From Vandiemenella viatica (lineage: Eukaryota; Arthropoda; Insecta; Orthoptera; Morabidae), in the NCBI GenBank assembly GCA_031002005.1, contig CM061914.1, positions 10,588,148-10,652,147 of the forward strand: 64,000 bases of DNA, given 5' to 3'. The stretch's first letter is position 1; every line of letters starts with the position of its first letter. The notes below the pieces were generated by a model. The model ran no database searches. It saw nothing but the letters and a program-made list of their open reading frames with translations, and was not told where the DNA came from. A program made the translations under genes and the position numbers. This document shows, piece after piece, positions 44,101 through 52,839 of this stretch.

Positions 44101-47100
44101 AATAACTGTGAATGTCTCGTGTATGAGACATTTTAGAACCAAGCCACTAGATAGCAGTAGCACATATCTCAGAGATATTAATAAACTGCTTCACTGGCGT
44201 CTACTTTTGTTACATATCTATTCCACTAAACAATTGAAACAATTGAGGCGATTCTTCATTCATCCTATTACAAACCCTTACTATTCATTGTGTTCGTGAA
44301 ATTTTTGCACGGGTCATCTAGTTTGTATTAATCTGTAATATTATAGAAGTAATAAAGAAAAAAGAAGCCTTTAAAAATTTACTGTGAGCCACATAAATCA
44401 CATTCTTGTATTGAAAAAGAGCAGTACTTGGTAAAATTATCACATTAAGGGTAGATAAAGGTGATACCATTTTTCATAACAGGAGCAGAATGTCGGCAAA
44501 AGGTACACTGCAAAATGACACAAAAATTAAAATTTCTATGAGTCTGTACAGTTTCAATGCAAGCTTACTTCTTACTAGTAAAATGTGTTACTTGAAAACA
44601 TGTTACTGTATTTGTTTACCATAGTTGAGCTACCCAGTATGGTAAACAGTGGCTTCTTTATTTTCCATTAACATTAAAATATTACTGTGGAAGTTCATGG
44701 TTTGATTACTGGCATATACTAAAAATTTGACATGCCTTTAATCTGAATCTTACCCCTGACACCTGGAGCGAGTTAGTATACTGGGATGACACCATTTGGT
44801 CTCCATTAAACTGGGATTCCAAACGAAGGGAACTAGCTGTTCCACCTCCGATACACGGGCTTAGGGAAAAACTAACAATCTTTGAGTAGTGTAATAACTA
44901 ATGAATTGGTGCTGTTTTATAACTGGAACACGTAAAATGTCATTTGAAATTTTTGAACATTGGATGTACTGTCAAATTTTTGTTTTTGTGAATTTGCTAG
45001 ATGCAGAGGACTTCAGTTTTCAGCGTAGGGTTTTAGCCGTATGAATTGTTACCTTTATTTATTTATTTATTCATCGTATGGCTAAGCAAGTAATATAATA
45101 CATATCAATACTAGCAGAGTACCAGGTAATTCCCGGTCTAATCAGTATTGATTTATTACCCCTACGAAATTTTTATATTTCCGATGTAAATCATGTACCA
45201 AGTTTAATTAATTTGGCACCAGCCATTTCCAGAAGTAAACTAAATATTCATATATCCAAACAATTCCCATAACGGGGTGAATCGGATGCTGTTATATAGA
45301 ATACCAGTTTACATTTTGGTCCAGGCTGCATTTCAACCTAGCCATACCGTCTATTAAAATTTCTGCTCGATAGTCAAATCATCTACCAGCCGAACATTAG
45401 TACATACCACATACATAAATCTGTATCTGGAATATACCCGTTTGTTCGAGCATTATGCAGAAAATAAAGATTTTAGATGGGTTTTCGCAATATTTAAGCT
45501 TGGGGTCCAACCGAAAATCTGATGTACATGTTAAAACATTAGGACACATTTATTTTATGAATATTCTGGCATAACTTAAAACAGCTGGATTTATTTTGAC
45601 GGGATTTAAAACTGTGGGTTTGTATAAAGTACGCTGGAAATTTAAAGGGGTAAAGTGGCTGGGCTTTTGTAAACAGTATTTTTCTGCTTGTTTTAAAGTA
45701 TACGTGTGCAAAATTCCTTTAAAATTGGATAGAAACTGTAACTTTGTATAAAGTACATTGACAATAATTAAGGGATGTAAAGGGGGAGAGAGATTGGTTT
45801 TTTGTAAAACTAACGTGGCCAGTATTTTTCTCTTTGTTTTGAATCGTATATGTGCAAAATCCAATTGAAATCGGATAAAAACTATGGGTTTGCATAAAAA
45901 TGAAGGGATGTCTAGGGAGAGAAGGTCGGGTTTTTGAAATTTTTTGTTCAGAAACCTTCTCCATGAACAAATACATTCGAACTTTCATGGTGATCAGTCA
46001 AAAGTTGTTGACTGTAGCTTTGTGTAAAGAACATTGTAAAAAAATTAAGGGGGTGTAATTGAGGAGAGGGTTTTGGTTTGGCAAACGAAAAGTTGACAGT
46101 ATTTTTCTCTTTATTTTTAATTATAAGTATGAACAGTTCTGTTGAAATCAGATAAAAACTGTGGATTTGTATAAAAATTATGGGGTGTAAAGGGGCAACG
46201 GGGTGGTTTTTTGATTTTTTTGTCAGAAATCTTTTCCATGAAAAAACTTTCATTGTGATTGGTAAGACGGTGTTGACTGTAGCTTTGTCTAAAGAACATT
46301 GACAAAAATTAAGGGGGTTGAAAGGGGGAGAGGGGATGGGTTTTTGTAAACCAAATTTTGACAGTATTTTTCGCTTTATTTTAAGTTATACTTGTGCAAA
46401 GTGGTATCAAAATCCGATAATAAGGATGGGTTTGCATAATAATTGAGGGGTTTAAAGGGGGCAAGGGGGTGGTTTTTGGAATTTTGTTCGGTCAGAAACC
46501 TTCTCCATGAAAAAATAAATGTGTGTGTCAACTTTCATGGTGATTGGTTAAACGGTGTTGACTGTAGGTTTGTGTATAGATCATTGACATAAAGTAAGGC
46601 GTGGGAAGTGGGAGAGGGGTTGGCTTTTATAAACCAATTGTAGACAGTATTTTTCTCCTTGTTTTAAAGTATGCGTATGCAAAGTTTTATCAAAATCTGC
46701 TAAAAACTGTGGGTTGGAAGTTAGGAGGCAAGGGGGTAAAAGGGGAGAGGGGTGGGCTTTCGCAAATCAAATTTTGAATCTAAACCATTCTCGAATCGAT
46801 TTAATTTCGCACACAAAATTTCATAAAAATCAGTCCAGCCATTTACGAGGAGTTCAGTGACATACACACAGACAGAAGAAATATATATATATATATAAAA
46901 ATGTACAAGGGTAAGAATGTTGTTAGCATTCACAAATTGACATCCAGTTATTGCATCCATGCTAAGAAGGAAGTTGTAACAGCGATGACATCTTGAGATG
47001 GTCCGTTGTACTTCTTTAGTGGGTTTTCCTTAATTATACTCTCCACAGTCACAGGCAGAAGAATTCTGATGTCCCCACTTATGGAGCATGGTGTTGCATT

Positions 47101-50100
47101 TGGTGTGTCCTGTTCTTAGGCAGTTTGGTTTAACTCACTGGTCTTTCTTTACATGGAATCCCAGAAGTTCAGTTATAGGATCTTCAATATCTTCTTGTTT
47201 AACAGATACATTTTTCCTCGAGATTAAAGTCGTTGACGTACTGTATGTTCCATTGTTTCTTGACCTCTTACTTCCGGAGGTGGTATATTATTCGTGATAT
47301 GTAACCAGTGTGCCGGTTACTAATCTCGCACACTAGTTCAGATGAACATCGATTTTTCTAGGGCGAGTGCTACATTGCCACACTAGAGCACAGTACTCAG
47401 CAACAGAGGGCGGTTGTTCCTAACGAGTTCACATCAGCTCTCCACGAAGTGCTTCTTCATGATGTTGTTCCGTGCTTTAAGTTTCTGACTTGTGTTTTTA
47501 ATTTTAAGGAGCAGTGTAGGGTGACACCAAGATATTTAGCATAGAAGTTTTGTCTAACTTTTTGTAGGCAGAAGTTCACTTTCAGCTGCTGATGTGCTGT
47601 TCTGTTACTGAAATTGAATGCACTTTCTTCTGTCTTCAGCAGTTTGGCAAAGTCTCCACTTCAGACAGTATGCATTTAAGGTTTCTAAATCATTTGAATG
47701 ACTACTTTACCCTTCCACTGGTGTGGCATTGGACAGTGATAGCTAAGTCATTAGCATGGCAGAATTTGTAATCAAAAACTTAAATATTGTTCCTTTTTCG
47801 TATAGTGTATACATGGGAATTAAGAATAGAAGTAATTGTCAGTTAATGATTATAAGACTGTCTGATAATTATTGGTGTCAAATGTCTAAATTAATAAAAT
47901 GGGTATTGAAAATTAAGATGTTATTTGTTGCAGTTGTGCCAGAAATTTATATGAAATAAAAATCCCAATAGGTTGCTGGAAAACATTGCTTTAGCACAAA
48001 CGTTAGAATTCCAGCTCAAGAGAAATAAGGATAAAAGTTTTAATTTTGTGTTCAAAGGTAGAGAGAGAGATTTTTTGTTGTATCCTACAGGTGGTAGGAG
48101 TCCAAGAAAAGAATGGGGATATAATCTTCCTTGCTTCAGTTAATATTTTTCTTTTGTGAAATTCTTTTGGTGAAACGGTAATCCTGAGATTTATACAATA
48201 GATTATCAGACGTTGTGTAACATATATCCATTCACCTTTTAACTATCACTTTAAGAAACCAATAATAGGATTCATCAACTGCATTTTGTCAGAGCAGTAC
48301 CAGAAACATAAAAGCTTCCATTTTTTAAACAGTGATCACTTATTTTTTTAATACTAACTGTACCATACTATAGAACTGAGTTGCATTAAAAATAGATCAC
48401 TGGATCTTTAATATATATAAAACATAATATTATTTCATGCAGGTTGGAAAGTCTTGTACAGAAAATACTGTCTTTGGACTTTACACGTGGAAATATTGTT
48501 TCTAAGGTAGCAAGGGATGAAATGGTTGACAGTGTCAAAATGCACGCTTTAGACACAACTTCAGAGGAAGCAGAAAGTAAGTGCAATGTTATAAAGAATC
48601 TTCTAGCATTTTAGGTTTGCTTACTGAATGTGTAATTGTTTTTCCTTCTAGTTGCAGAATTAACAGCTAGGATCCGTAACTTGCAGAAACATATCCAAAA
48701 ATTTCCATTGGACAAAGTTAACAAAGTCAGATTGAAGGAAATGATTGATAGAAGAAAGAAGAAATTAAAGTTCCTGCGTATCAAGGATTACAAACGCTTT
48801 GAGTGGTTGCTTGAGAAGTTGGATCTGGTGTACAGGCCACCACCAAGGTAGGCATTTAACTAATATTTATTTGTTAGTTTTATCGCCGTTTCCTGCTTTT
48901 GGATTTGTTAAGATTTGTGTTTAATACACTCAGTCAGTGGTAGAGATGGTGATTTATCTAATTCACTGTATATAGCATGGAACACATCAGCACAGGAACA
49001 AGACACAAATATATACATTTTTTGGTGAAGCCTTTTGAAAATTTTTATGCATTTGCGTGTATGCATGTTTGTGTTAAGACTTCTGCAATCACAAGTTCTG
49101 GTTTCCCTCTCCATATACTACCCTTTCCTTCGTATTTAACATACTAATTTATTTTCTGTATTATTGTCTACTTCAGACAGCATGTTTTCATTATACAAGG
49201 GGCGTTTGAAAAGTCCATACGAAGTCGGAGAGATGGCACCACCGGCACGTATCGAGGTCATGTTTAGTTAGTAGCATCTCTTGAATGAACGCACACCAAG
49301 TTTCACCATATTGGTCTATTTCTTTGTGTTTGGCATTCGTTTGAATCAAGGAAGTCGAGTGATTTTCAAGAAATGGACAAAAAATAATTTCGTGTGGTGA
49401 TTAAACATTACACTATGAAAGGCAAAACGCCTTGGGAGACTAAAGAGAAGCTTGATAAACATTATGGTGACTCTGCACCTTCGATTAGAACAGTTTATAA
49501 ATGGTTTCAAAATTTTCGGACTGGCCATATGGGCATAAGTGATGCTGAACGTTTGGACGGCCTGTGGAGGTTATGACTCCAGAAATCATTGATCAAATCC
49601 ATGATATGGTGCTGGATGACAGAAGAGTTAAGGTGCGTGAGATTGCTAGTGCTGTGGGCGTCTCGACTGAATGGGTACATAATATTTTGCATAAACATTT
49701 GGACATGAGAAAGCTATCCGCAAGATGGGTGCCGCGATTGCTGATGCTTGATCAAAAACTGAATCGTGTGAAGTGTTACAAGGATGGTTTGCAGTTGTTC
49801 CAGAAGAATCCAGAGGACTTTAAGCATCATTTCGTCACTGTGGATGAAATATGGATACATTACTATACTCCTGAGACCAAACAACAATGTAAACAATGGG
49901 TTACCAAGGAAGAATCTGCACCGAAAAAGGCGAAGACCGTTCCTTCGGCCGGAAAGGTTATGGCGACTGTCTTTTGGGATTCGCAAGGGATAATCCTCAT
50001 CGACTATCTGGAAAATTTCACATCCCCCCTATTCTCCAGACTTGGCTCCCTCTGACTACTATTTGTTCCCCAATTTGAAGAAATGGCTGGCAAGACAAAG

Positions 50101-51462
50101 ATTTTATTCAAACGAGGAGGTGATTGCACACACTAATGGATATTTTGCAGACTTGCACAAATCCTATTATTTGGAAGGGATCAACAAACTAGAACATTGT
50201 TGGACAAAGTGTATAAACCTAAAAGGAGACTAATAAATAAAAAAGGTTTACCCCAAACTCGTAAGTAGTTTTTATTTTTTACACGGACTTTTCAAACGAC
50301 TCTCATACAATTAAATACATTCATTTTCCATTGATCCCAATATGAGAGACTGGCTCTGTGGCATGTGGAAAGTTGTCAGTTTACAGATAAACAGTTGCAT
50401 AACACAATAGATACATAAACCAGAAGATGTACAGCAACAGCATACATGGTGCATTAATTATGGTAAATACATTTATACAAATTAGATACCTCAGAAATAA
50501 ATTCTTCGACAGGGTAGGTGTTTTTAATCAAAAATACTTTCAATTTTTTCCTGATTTTAATCTTATCATCTGCTAGACATTTGAGATGAGTTGTAAGCTT
50601 ATTGAAGATATGTGTTCCTGAATATCGGAACCATTTTTGAATAAATGATAACAACTTGTAATCCTTGTGAATATCATTTCTGCTTCTAGTGCCATAATTA
50701 TGTATTTTACGATTTTTTTCAAGTAGAGTATAATTTGTGACTATCAAGGACATTAATGTGTATATATACTCAGCCACCAATGTTAAAATCCCTAACTTCC
50801 TGCTCAGCTCTGTGCTTGAAGTTCTACTGCTAATACCACACATAATGCTTACTACTCCCTTTTGGCCTCTAAACACTTTGTCTCTATGAATAGACGTGCC
50901 CCAAAATATTATTCCCCTTGGCATTAAGGAGTGAAAATAAGCAAAATAAACTAGTTTCCTCATACACACATTATCTAAAGCTAAAATTGTACAAATTGCA
51001 AATGTGGCTGTGCCCATTCGCTTCAGTAAAACAGAGACATATACCTTTCAATGGTATACAAACCTAGAAATATCACACTCTCTGCATCTTGAATGGACTA
51101 GCCAGCAAATTTTATATCTTGTCTGGCGATAAGTGAAATAATTATGTGTTTTACCTTTTCCACATTGCAGCCATTTCCATTGGATTACACGTAAAGAGTC
51201 ACTACGGAAGTTGACGGCAGAACATTGTGAGAAAGTGCGAAACGAGAAGATCGAAGAATTGCGACGTGAATTTGAGAAGCAGCAGCCGGCCTTCCTTCGT
51301 GAGAAGGTGGACAAACTGCGGTGGATACGACAGCAAGAAATAGAGTGTGGCGCTGATGTAACTGTGAGTGAAGAAGAGATTGAGCAAGTGGTGCAACAGT
51401 TGAAGGAAGTAGAGGCAGCACAGGCCGAGCGTCAAGCTGAGGCAGCTTCCGCGTCGTCATAG
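31862..51462 (+). CDS. mRpS15: Mitochondrial small-subunit ribosomal protein uS15m, four exons
   Basis: Join of 31862-32148, 48443-48576, 48652-48847 and 51171-51462: 909 nt, 302 residues plus stop. All introns are GT-AG (GTATGT...CATGCAG, GTAAGT...TTCTAG, GTAGGC...TTGCAG), and the phases keep one frame. Residues 1 to about 45 are basic with few acids, as in a mitochondrial targeting peptide. FKSNLKIKWVRPPKI is the N-terminal segment conserved in insect uS15m. Residues ~142-203 are the uS15 fold (LTARIRNLQKHIQKFPLDK, then IDRRKKKLKFLRIKDYKRFE). The C-terminal extension is Glu/Arg/Gln-rich and probably helical. The protein binds 12S rRNA in the mitoribosome; the Drosophila orthologue is bonsai. 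Intron 1 is 16.3 kb. There is no AATAAA in the 400 bp after the stop, only AATATA-type variants. Confidence 0.93.
32290..32880 (+). repeat. Dispersed repeat 'Rep1', uninterrupted copy in mRpS15 intron 1
   Basis: Contains GGGGATTCTACGATAACC (32302), then two tandem ~110-bp blocks with TAACTCGACGAGACAGATTG and GATATCTCGCTTAGTTCTCG (the first at 32391-32410, the second degraded by a poly-T run at 32491-32510). GGTTGAAATACGGCCTGGAC (32665-32684) and AGAAACGTCGCCAAAAGCA follow. Collinear with 7845-8116 plus 14888-15180. Confidence 0.7.
32985..33230 (-). mobile_element. LINE-G C-terminal fragment, part 2
   Basis: Minus-strand reading DHILRHAGLVNLLVEGTSEG, the '[GD]HxLRHxGL...EGxxEGK' motif of RTE-type LINE C-termini. 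It lies immediately inside the mRpS15 intron, downstream (minus sense) of part 1 at 34514-34800. The two parts are separated by nested inverted-repeat elements. Confidence 0.6.
33231..34513. mobile_element. Older terminal-inverted-repeat element carrying a nested younger one
   Basis: Left end GGTTTAGTTTTAGATCGC and complemented right end GGGTTTAATTCTAGATCG are related to the termini of the inner element (33309-34174). It splits the LINE-G relic. No clear target duplication survives. Probably an old member of the same family as the inner element. Confidence 0.45.
33309..34174. mobile_element. MITE-like DNA element with long TIRs and 8-bp target duplication
   Basis: 866 bp flanked by GTTTGTTG on both sides (33301-33308 and 34175-34182). 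The inverted repeats start GGGTAATATCTAGATCGCGA (left) and GGGCAATATCTAGATCGCGA (right, complemented) and extend about 87 bp with roughly six mismatches, through a shared GAGTATGACGTCACT. There is no transposase frame. The interior contains three copies of the recurring GCAGCCTGGAC...GAAACGTAAC motif. GGG-termini with 8-bp duplications occur in Merlin elements, but hAT or another superfamily is possible. Confidence 0.85.
34514..34800 (-). mobile_element. LINE-G C-terminal fragment, part 1
   Basis: Minus-strand frames read 'KALFQICV...NTLYGNEELTLGI' and YRRMLKIKWADKVQNEQV, equivalents of the 'ALYGSETWTL' and 'RRMLKISWTDRVTNEEV' blocks of RTE-type LINEs. The first block is also found in the LINE-G copy at the right edge (63.1 kb). 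Confidence 0.65.
35015..35230 (-). mobile_element. tRNA-derived SINE in left arm
   Basis: On the minus strand the unit has a B-box-like GGTTTGAATCCC, then ATCCAGCATTGGGTTTTTCA and TTTCCCCAAATCACTCCAGG. This matches a widespread insect SINE body as I remember it. The same core occurs in the LINE-A 3' UTR. Confidence 0.6.
36195..36425 (+). mobile_element. tRNA-derived SINE in right arm
   Basis: Inverted copy of the left-arm unit: TTGCATTCGGGAGGAAATGG, GGTTTGCATCC (degenerate B box), TGGTTTCCCCAAATCACTCC, and an A-rich end (GGGGAAAAAATAA). Confidence 0.6.
36621..37194. other. No gene recognised (mRpS15 intron 1)
   Basis: AT-rich intronic sequence without recognised repeats or frames. Confidence 0.5.
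37195..38100 (-). mobile_element. LINE-B copy 6 (RT C-terminal half), interrupted
   Basis: Minus-strand readings in order: NKYLGIHFINKINWTEHIG (about 38050-37990), QRRAARYSFICRNY (about 37800), EELDWKSLMNRRQVNRLLGE and YKAQTGDEV (37490-37390), and LSNLPETLKD (about 37240). These match the LINE-B C-terminal region. A short inverted-repeat element (about 37500-37745) separates the second and third blocks. Confidence 0.7.
37500..37745. mobile_element. Short TIR element related to the 33.3-kb MITE
   Basis: Left TGTGATTCCGCAAGGAATTG, then ATGTCATAACACTGC. Complemented right ATCGTGATTCTGTAAC..., then GTGTCATAATACTGC. The TIR theme (GATACCG/GATTCCG, then TGACGTCA-like) and one internal recurring motif (37593-37617) link it to the 33309-34174 element. 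Boundaries are approximate. Confidence 0.45.
38170..39240 (+). mobile_element. Penelope-like element relic 1 (RT piece and GIY-YIG piece)
   Basis: 38213-38470 reads FHQIRGTTMGPHMDPSYAIL, then FLGRLEEDFPK and HDDIFMIWTHSED. These are the 'Q..GTAMGTxMAPxYANLFM' and 'R[YF]xDDIFxIW' blocks of Penelope-type RTs. From 38880 a GIY-YIG-type piece follows (TTVYSNHITGKSFPIIGHST, then 'LELRRCELGYQHIVDTRHNSGL'), the C-terminal endonuclease of Penelope-like elements. Frames are broken and the 'GIY' strand is degraded. The element normally nicks DNA and reverse-transcribes its RNA at the site. Confidence 0.8.
39260..39950 (+). repeat. Imperfect repeated 3' units of a Penelope-like element
   Basis: Three or four copies of a unit with GGTTATTAACCGAAATATTGTG (split by variation), a G/T-rich stretch and CCTGCCTTCATCTGTGGTAA followed by GTGATGGGTTATTTCCCCTA-like sequence (about 39290-39395, 39395-39440, 39690-39830, 39830-39915). 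A (TG)n microsatellite lies at 39724-39763. Similar phrases end the element at 53.7 kb. Confidence 0.5.
39951..41109. other. No gene recognised; one degenerate 164-bp satellite unit
   Basis: Mostly AT-rich. Bases 40690-40760 (TGATAAATGAGGTATTATTT and TATCCACTTTGATCATATCA) match a unit of the tandem repeat at 43.2-44.1 kb, placing such units on both sides of the gene at 41110-42818. Confidence 0.5.
41110..42818 (-). CDS. Uncharacterised cysteine-rich protein, ~570 residues, one frameshift
   Basis: Two abutting frames form one protein. The first (42818-41955, 287 codons, ATG start) has Cys/His pairs FCYVC, YFGCKIGDQDKPWAPHVICN and C-x2-C, then SDCYFC, arranged like zinc sites. A polar linker and NVSFYRRREQQFTPFF follow, then DEWRLFIDSSKLSLKAVLLH and SIPVG. 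The second frame (from 41970) continues HSVHMKES, GDLKVVALLLG, YCCFLCEWDSRAHASHY, PLVDPKKILLPPLHIKLGLM and SDEHGERFHQDI, ending at 41110. The join is at a run of five G (41971-41975 on the plus strand): a 2-nt excess or 1-nt lack breaks the frame. I recognise this as a widespread, multi-copy arthropod protein of unknown function. An RNase-H-like DDE nuclease origin is only a guess. It lies antisense within mRpS15 intron 1, without introns. Confidence 0.7.
43200..44110 (-). repeat. ~164-bp tandem repeat, five to six units
   Basis: Anchor AAAGGGCAAAA-type sequence at about 43268, 43429, 43591, 43758, 43928 and 44088 (spacings 161, 162, 167, 170, 160). Each unit contains ATTTATCTCCCTTGATATCT-like and TTAAAGATTAAGGTCTCCAC-like blocks. 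Units differ from one another at many bases, so the array is old. Located just upstream (minus sense) of the uncharacterised gene. Confidence 0.85.
44305..44321 (+). other. Possible Helitron-like 3' terminus
   Basis: TTGCACGGGTCATCTAG followed by T, resembling a CTRR-type Helitron end. The same phrase with one change occurs at 15410. No 5' end assigned. Confidence 0.3.
44330..45110. other. No gene recognised (mRpS15 intron 1)
   Basis: AT-rich intronic DNA with a TTTATTTATTTATT run at about 45055-45072. No coding or repeat feature recognised. Confidence 0.5.
45111..46895 (-). mobile_element. Helitron-like non-autonomous element with internal tandem repeats
   Basis: On the minus strand it ends ...TACCTGGTACTCTGCTAG followed by T, a CTAG-type end with a small GC hairpin before it. 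It begins near an (AT)n run (46878-46898), then CTTCTGTCTGTGTGTATGTC. The 5' part (ACTGATTTTTATGAAATTTT and GTGTGCGAAAT) is of the kind seen at the heads of many arthropod Helitron-like repeats. The interior is a tandem array with ~275-bp period (anchor CAGTATTTTTCTC at 45674, 45820, 46097, 46362, 46645). No Rep/helicase frame. Confidence 0.45.
46930..47690 (-). mobile_element. LINE-H relic (Jockey-type RT C-terminal part)
   Basis: Minus-strand readings: SAFNFSNRTAHQQLKVNFCL, QKVRQNFYAKYLGVTLHCSL (the 'KYLGVTLD' RT block), KLKTQVRNLKHGTTS, and further on RTGHTKCNTMLHKWG with ACDCGEYN, a C-terminal Cys motif. Several stops. A plus-strand piece of the same family lies at 62885-63085. Confidence 0.7.
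47691..48442. other. No feature recognised (end of mRpS15 intron 1)
   Basis: AT-rich. It ends in the polypyrimidine-poor acceptor ATTATTTCATGCAG at 48442. Confidence 0.6.
48443..48576 (+). CDS. mRpS15: mRpS15 exon 2
   Basis: 134 nt from acceptor ATTTCATGCAG to donor AAA|GTAAGT. Encodes SLVQKILSLDFTRGNIVSK, the linker helix before the uS15 domain. Confidence 0.9.
48652..48847 (+). CDS. mRpS15: mRpS15 exon 3 (uS15 core)
   Basis: 196 nt from acceptor TTTCCTTCTAG to donor AAG|GTAGGC. Carries nearly the entire uS15 signature. The intron before it is only 75 bp. Confidence 0.93.
49196..50305 (+). mobile_element. mariner transposon, internally deleted, in mRpS15 intron 3
   Basis: 1,110 bp between TA dinucleotides (49194-49195 and 50306-50307). 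Imperfect terminal inverted repeats share CGTTTGAAAAGTCC (left 49203, complemented right end 50299). The transposase relic fills most of it. A full mariner is about 1.3 kb, so roughly 180 bp are missing. Confidence 0.9.
49373..50233 (+). pseudogene. mariner transposase pseudogene
   Basis: The ATG at 49373 is followed by a TAA at codon 5. The frame then gives the helix-turn-helix half (HYTMKGKTPWETKEKLDKHY, SIRTVYKWFQNFRTG). A one-base loss near 49560 shifts to the next frame (VKVREIASAVGVSTEWVHNI), leading to FVTVDEIWIHYYTPETKQQ with the first catalytic Asp. After IILIDYLE a deletion removes the segment carrying the second Asp (the HDNAPxH block). The third frame resumes with PPYSPDLAPSDYYLFPNLKK, the D34D Asp, and ends at 50233. 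Inactive. Confidence 0.9.
50308..51040 (-). mobile_element. LINE-E relic (post-RT C-terminal part and 3' end)
   Basis: A 187-codon minus-strand frame (51017-50454) reads LVYFAYFHSLMPRGIIFWGT, then HRDKVFRGQKGVVSIMCGIS and IHNYGTRSRNDIHKD, then GTHIFNKL. This is the 'YYAYFHSxMxYGIIFWGNS' C-terminal region following the RT in many insect LINEs. The first Met is not a gene start: the RT itself is missing upstream. The 3' UTR (50308-50453) matches 15756-15853. It ends where mariner begins. Confidence 0.8.
51171..51462 (+). CDS. mRpS15: mRpS15 exon 4 and stop
   Basis: 292 nt from acceptor CCACATTGCAG. Encodes the end of the core and a charged, helical C-terminal extension (ELRREFEKQQPAFLREKVDK). 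Stop TAG at 51460-51462. Confidence 0.92.
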
Positions 51463-52185
51463 TCATCACGTTGCTTAAATACTACACAACCAGCAGCAGT
51501 TTTTAATAGTATTGAATCAATTATCATTTACTTTGGTCACTCAGCAATGTTTGTTGATACAATATACATTTGTACTTTTACTGTGTTTCCAGATTTCATA
51601 ATAATTTGTCAGTGACAATATAATGGGAAATATTCTGATTTTTTTTTTATTATTTTAGTGTGTAGCTTATGAAAATGGGTTGTTACTATTATCATTCTTT
51701 TAGTATTACTACTAATAATTTCTATGAAGCTTGAGGCAATTTCCGTATTTGGGAAAGTTACACCTAGTTTTTGCTTTGTATATATTTTTATTTCACTCTT
51801 TCACTGTTTGAGGTAAAAAAATTTAACCACTTACTCAATGTTAATTTAAGCCCTTGATACTCTTACCTACAAATGAAAAATTTTGTACACTTTTAGAGCA
51901 AAACTAAGTGTAAATTGCATCTCGTTACTTGAACATATTACTCTCAATTCTTTACCCATTGACATCTAGTAGAAATCATAGTTACCTGTCTTACTCTTAT
52001 CCAACATTCTCTTCAGTCTCCTGTTTCCCAGTTTCTTAACCGTAACAGTTTTTTTTTTTTTACAGTATTTTTCCAAATGAACCCAACAGCACTTCATTTA
52101 ATTCAGTTTTGATGGAACACATGCACTTGTATAAATTTCCTTATACATTTGTTTTTACCGTTTCTTGATATATGTAGAAAAAGGA
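51463..52185 (+). other. mRpS15 3' flank / UTR, no other gene
   Basis: AT-rich sequence after the stop. ACAATATAC (about 51560) and CAATATAAT (about 51618) are the nearest weak polyadenylation-like signals. Confidence 0.4.
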
Positions 52186-52189
52186 TAGC

Positions 52190-52400
52190 AAGATCAACAA
52201 CCACTTACCTTAGGTGATGGTTTCATGGGGTGAACAAACAAAAAAACACAAGAACTGGACAAACGATGAATATTTGATAGCCCAGACTGTGAAACATGTG
52301 TTGAAATTATTCGAGTCATAGGTGATGGCATGGGCAGCAACTGGGTGCTTTGGGTTCCGTGTGAACACCGTCTGTCGGTGGCCATTTATTCTTATGGAAA
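52190..52400 (-). mobile_element. Penelope-like element relic 2a, inverted piece
   Basis: Bases 52322-52400 are the reverse complement, with few changes, of 53098-53172 (shared CACCGACAGACGGTGTTCAC when complemented). So a piece of a Penelope-like copy is present in opposite orientation, head to head with relic 2b. Confidence 0.7.
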
Positions 52401-52690
52401 GCCTGTCACAGGGGAAAGCTTCCCTATCATAGGACCCGCCACCTGTGAAACCTCCCTTGTAATATACCAGTTAACATGCAACCACTGCCTGGCTTCATGT
52501 ATAGGTTTGACCACAAATCCACTTTCCATAAGAACTCTTGTTTCACGGTCCAGGCTATCAGAGTCCTCCCTAATAGCAGCAGCTCCTCTGAACTCAGAAG
52601 GTGGGAACCTGCCTACCAGTACAAACTGGGCACAAGGCAACCACCTGGTATCAACTTCAGATAATACCCGATTGTTATTATTTTTTACCC
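52400..52690 (+). pseudogene. Penelope-like element relic 2b, GIY-YIG endonuclease, deleted
   Basis: Reads VTGESFPIIGPATC, LVIYQLTCNHCLASCIGLTT and NPLSIR. The 'VIY' and 'CIG' pair stands for the GIY/YIG strands, with the second Tyr replaced by Cys, followed by the conserved Arg. A deletion then joins to the C-terminal 'SSELRRWEPAYQYKLGTRQP' region in another frame. Confidence 0.75.
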
Positions 52691-52839
52691 TTTTTTAATC
52701 CTCTCTTTGTCTCTATCCCCACTAACCTAAAGTAATGTTTACTTCATAGAGTCTTTGGTTTATTTTTTTTTATTTTAAAATTATTATTGTATTATTATTT
52801 TTATTGTTTTAATATATATGAGGAAGAGTGTGTTTGTGG

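Noticed and set aside
45550..46305. Several 60-104-codon minus-strand frames with similar sequence
   Set aside because: They repeat because they lie in a tandem array. No start or codon bias and no motif supports a protein.
48636..48851. Stand-alone 71-codon ORF starting MFFLLV
   Set aside because: It is exon 3 of mRpS15 with intron bases at both ends.
51185..51469. Minus-strand frames over mRpS15 exon 4
   Set aside because: Shadows of the Glu/Arg-rich exon on the plus strand.
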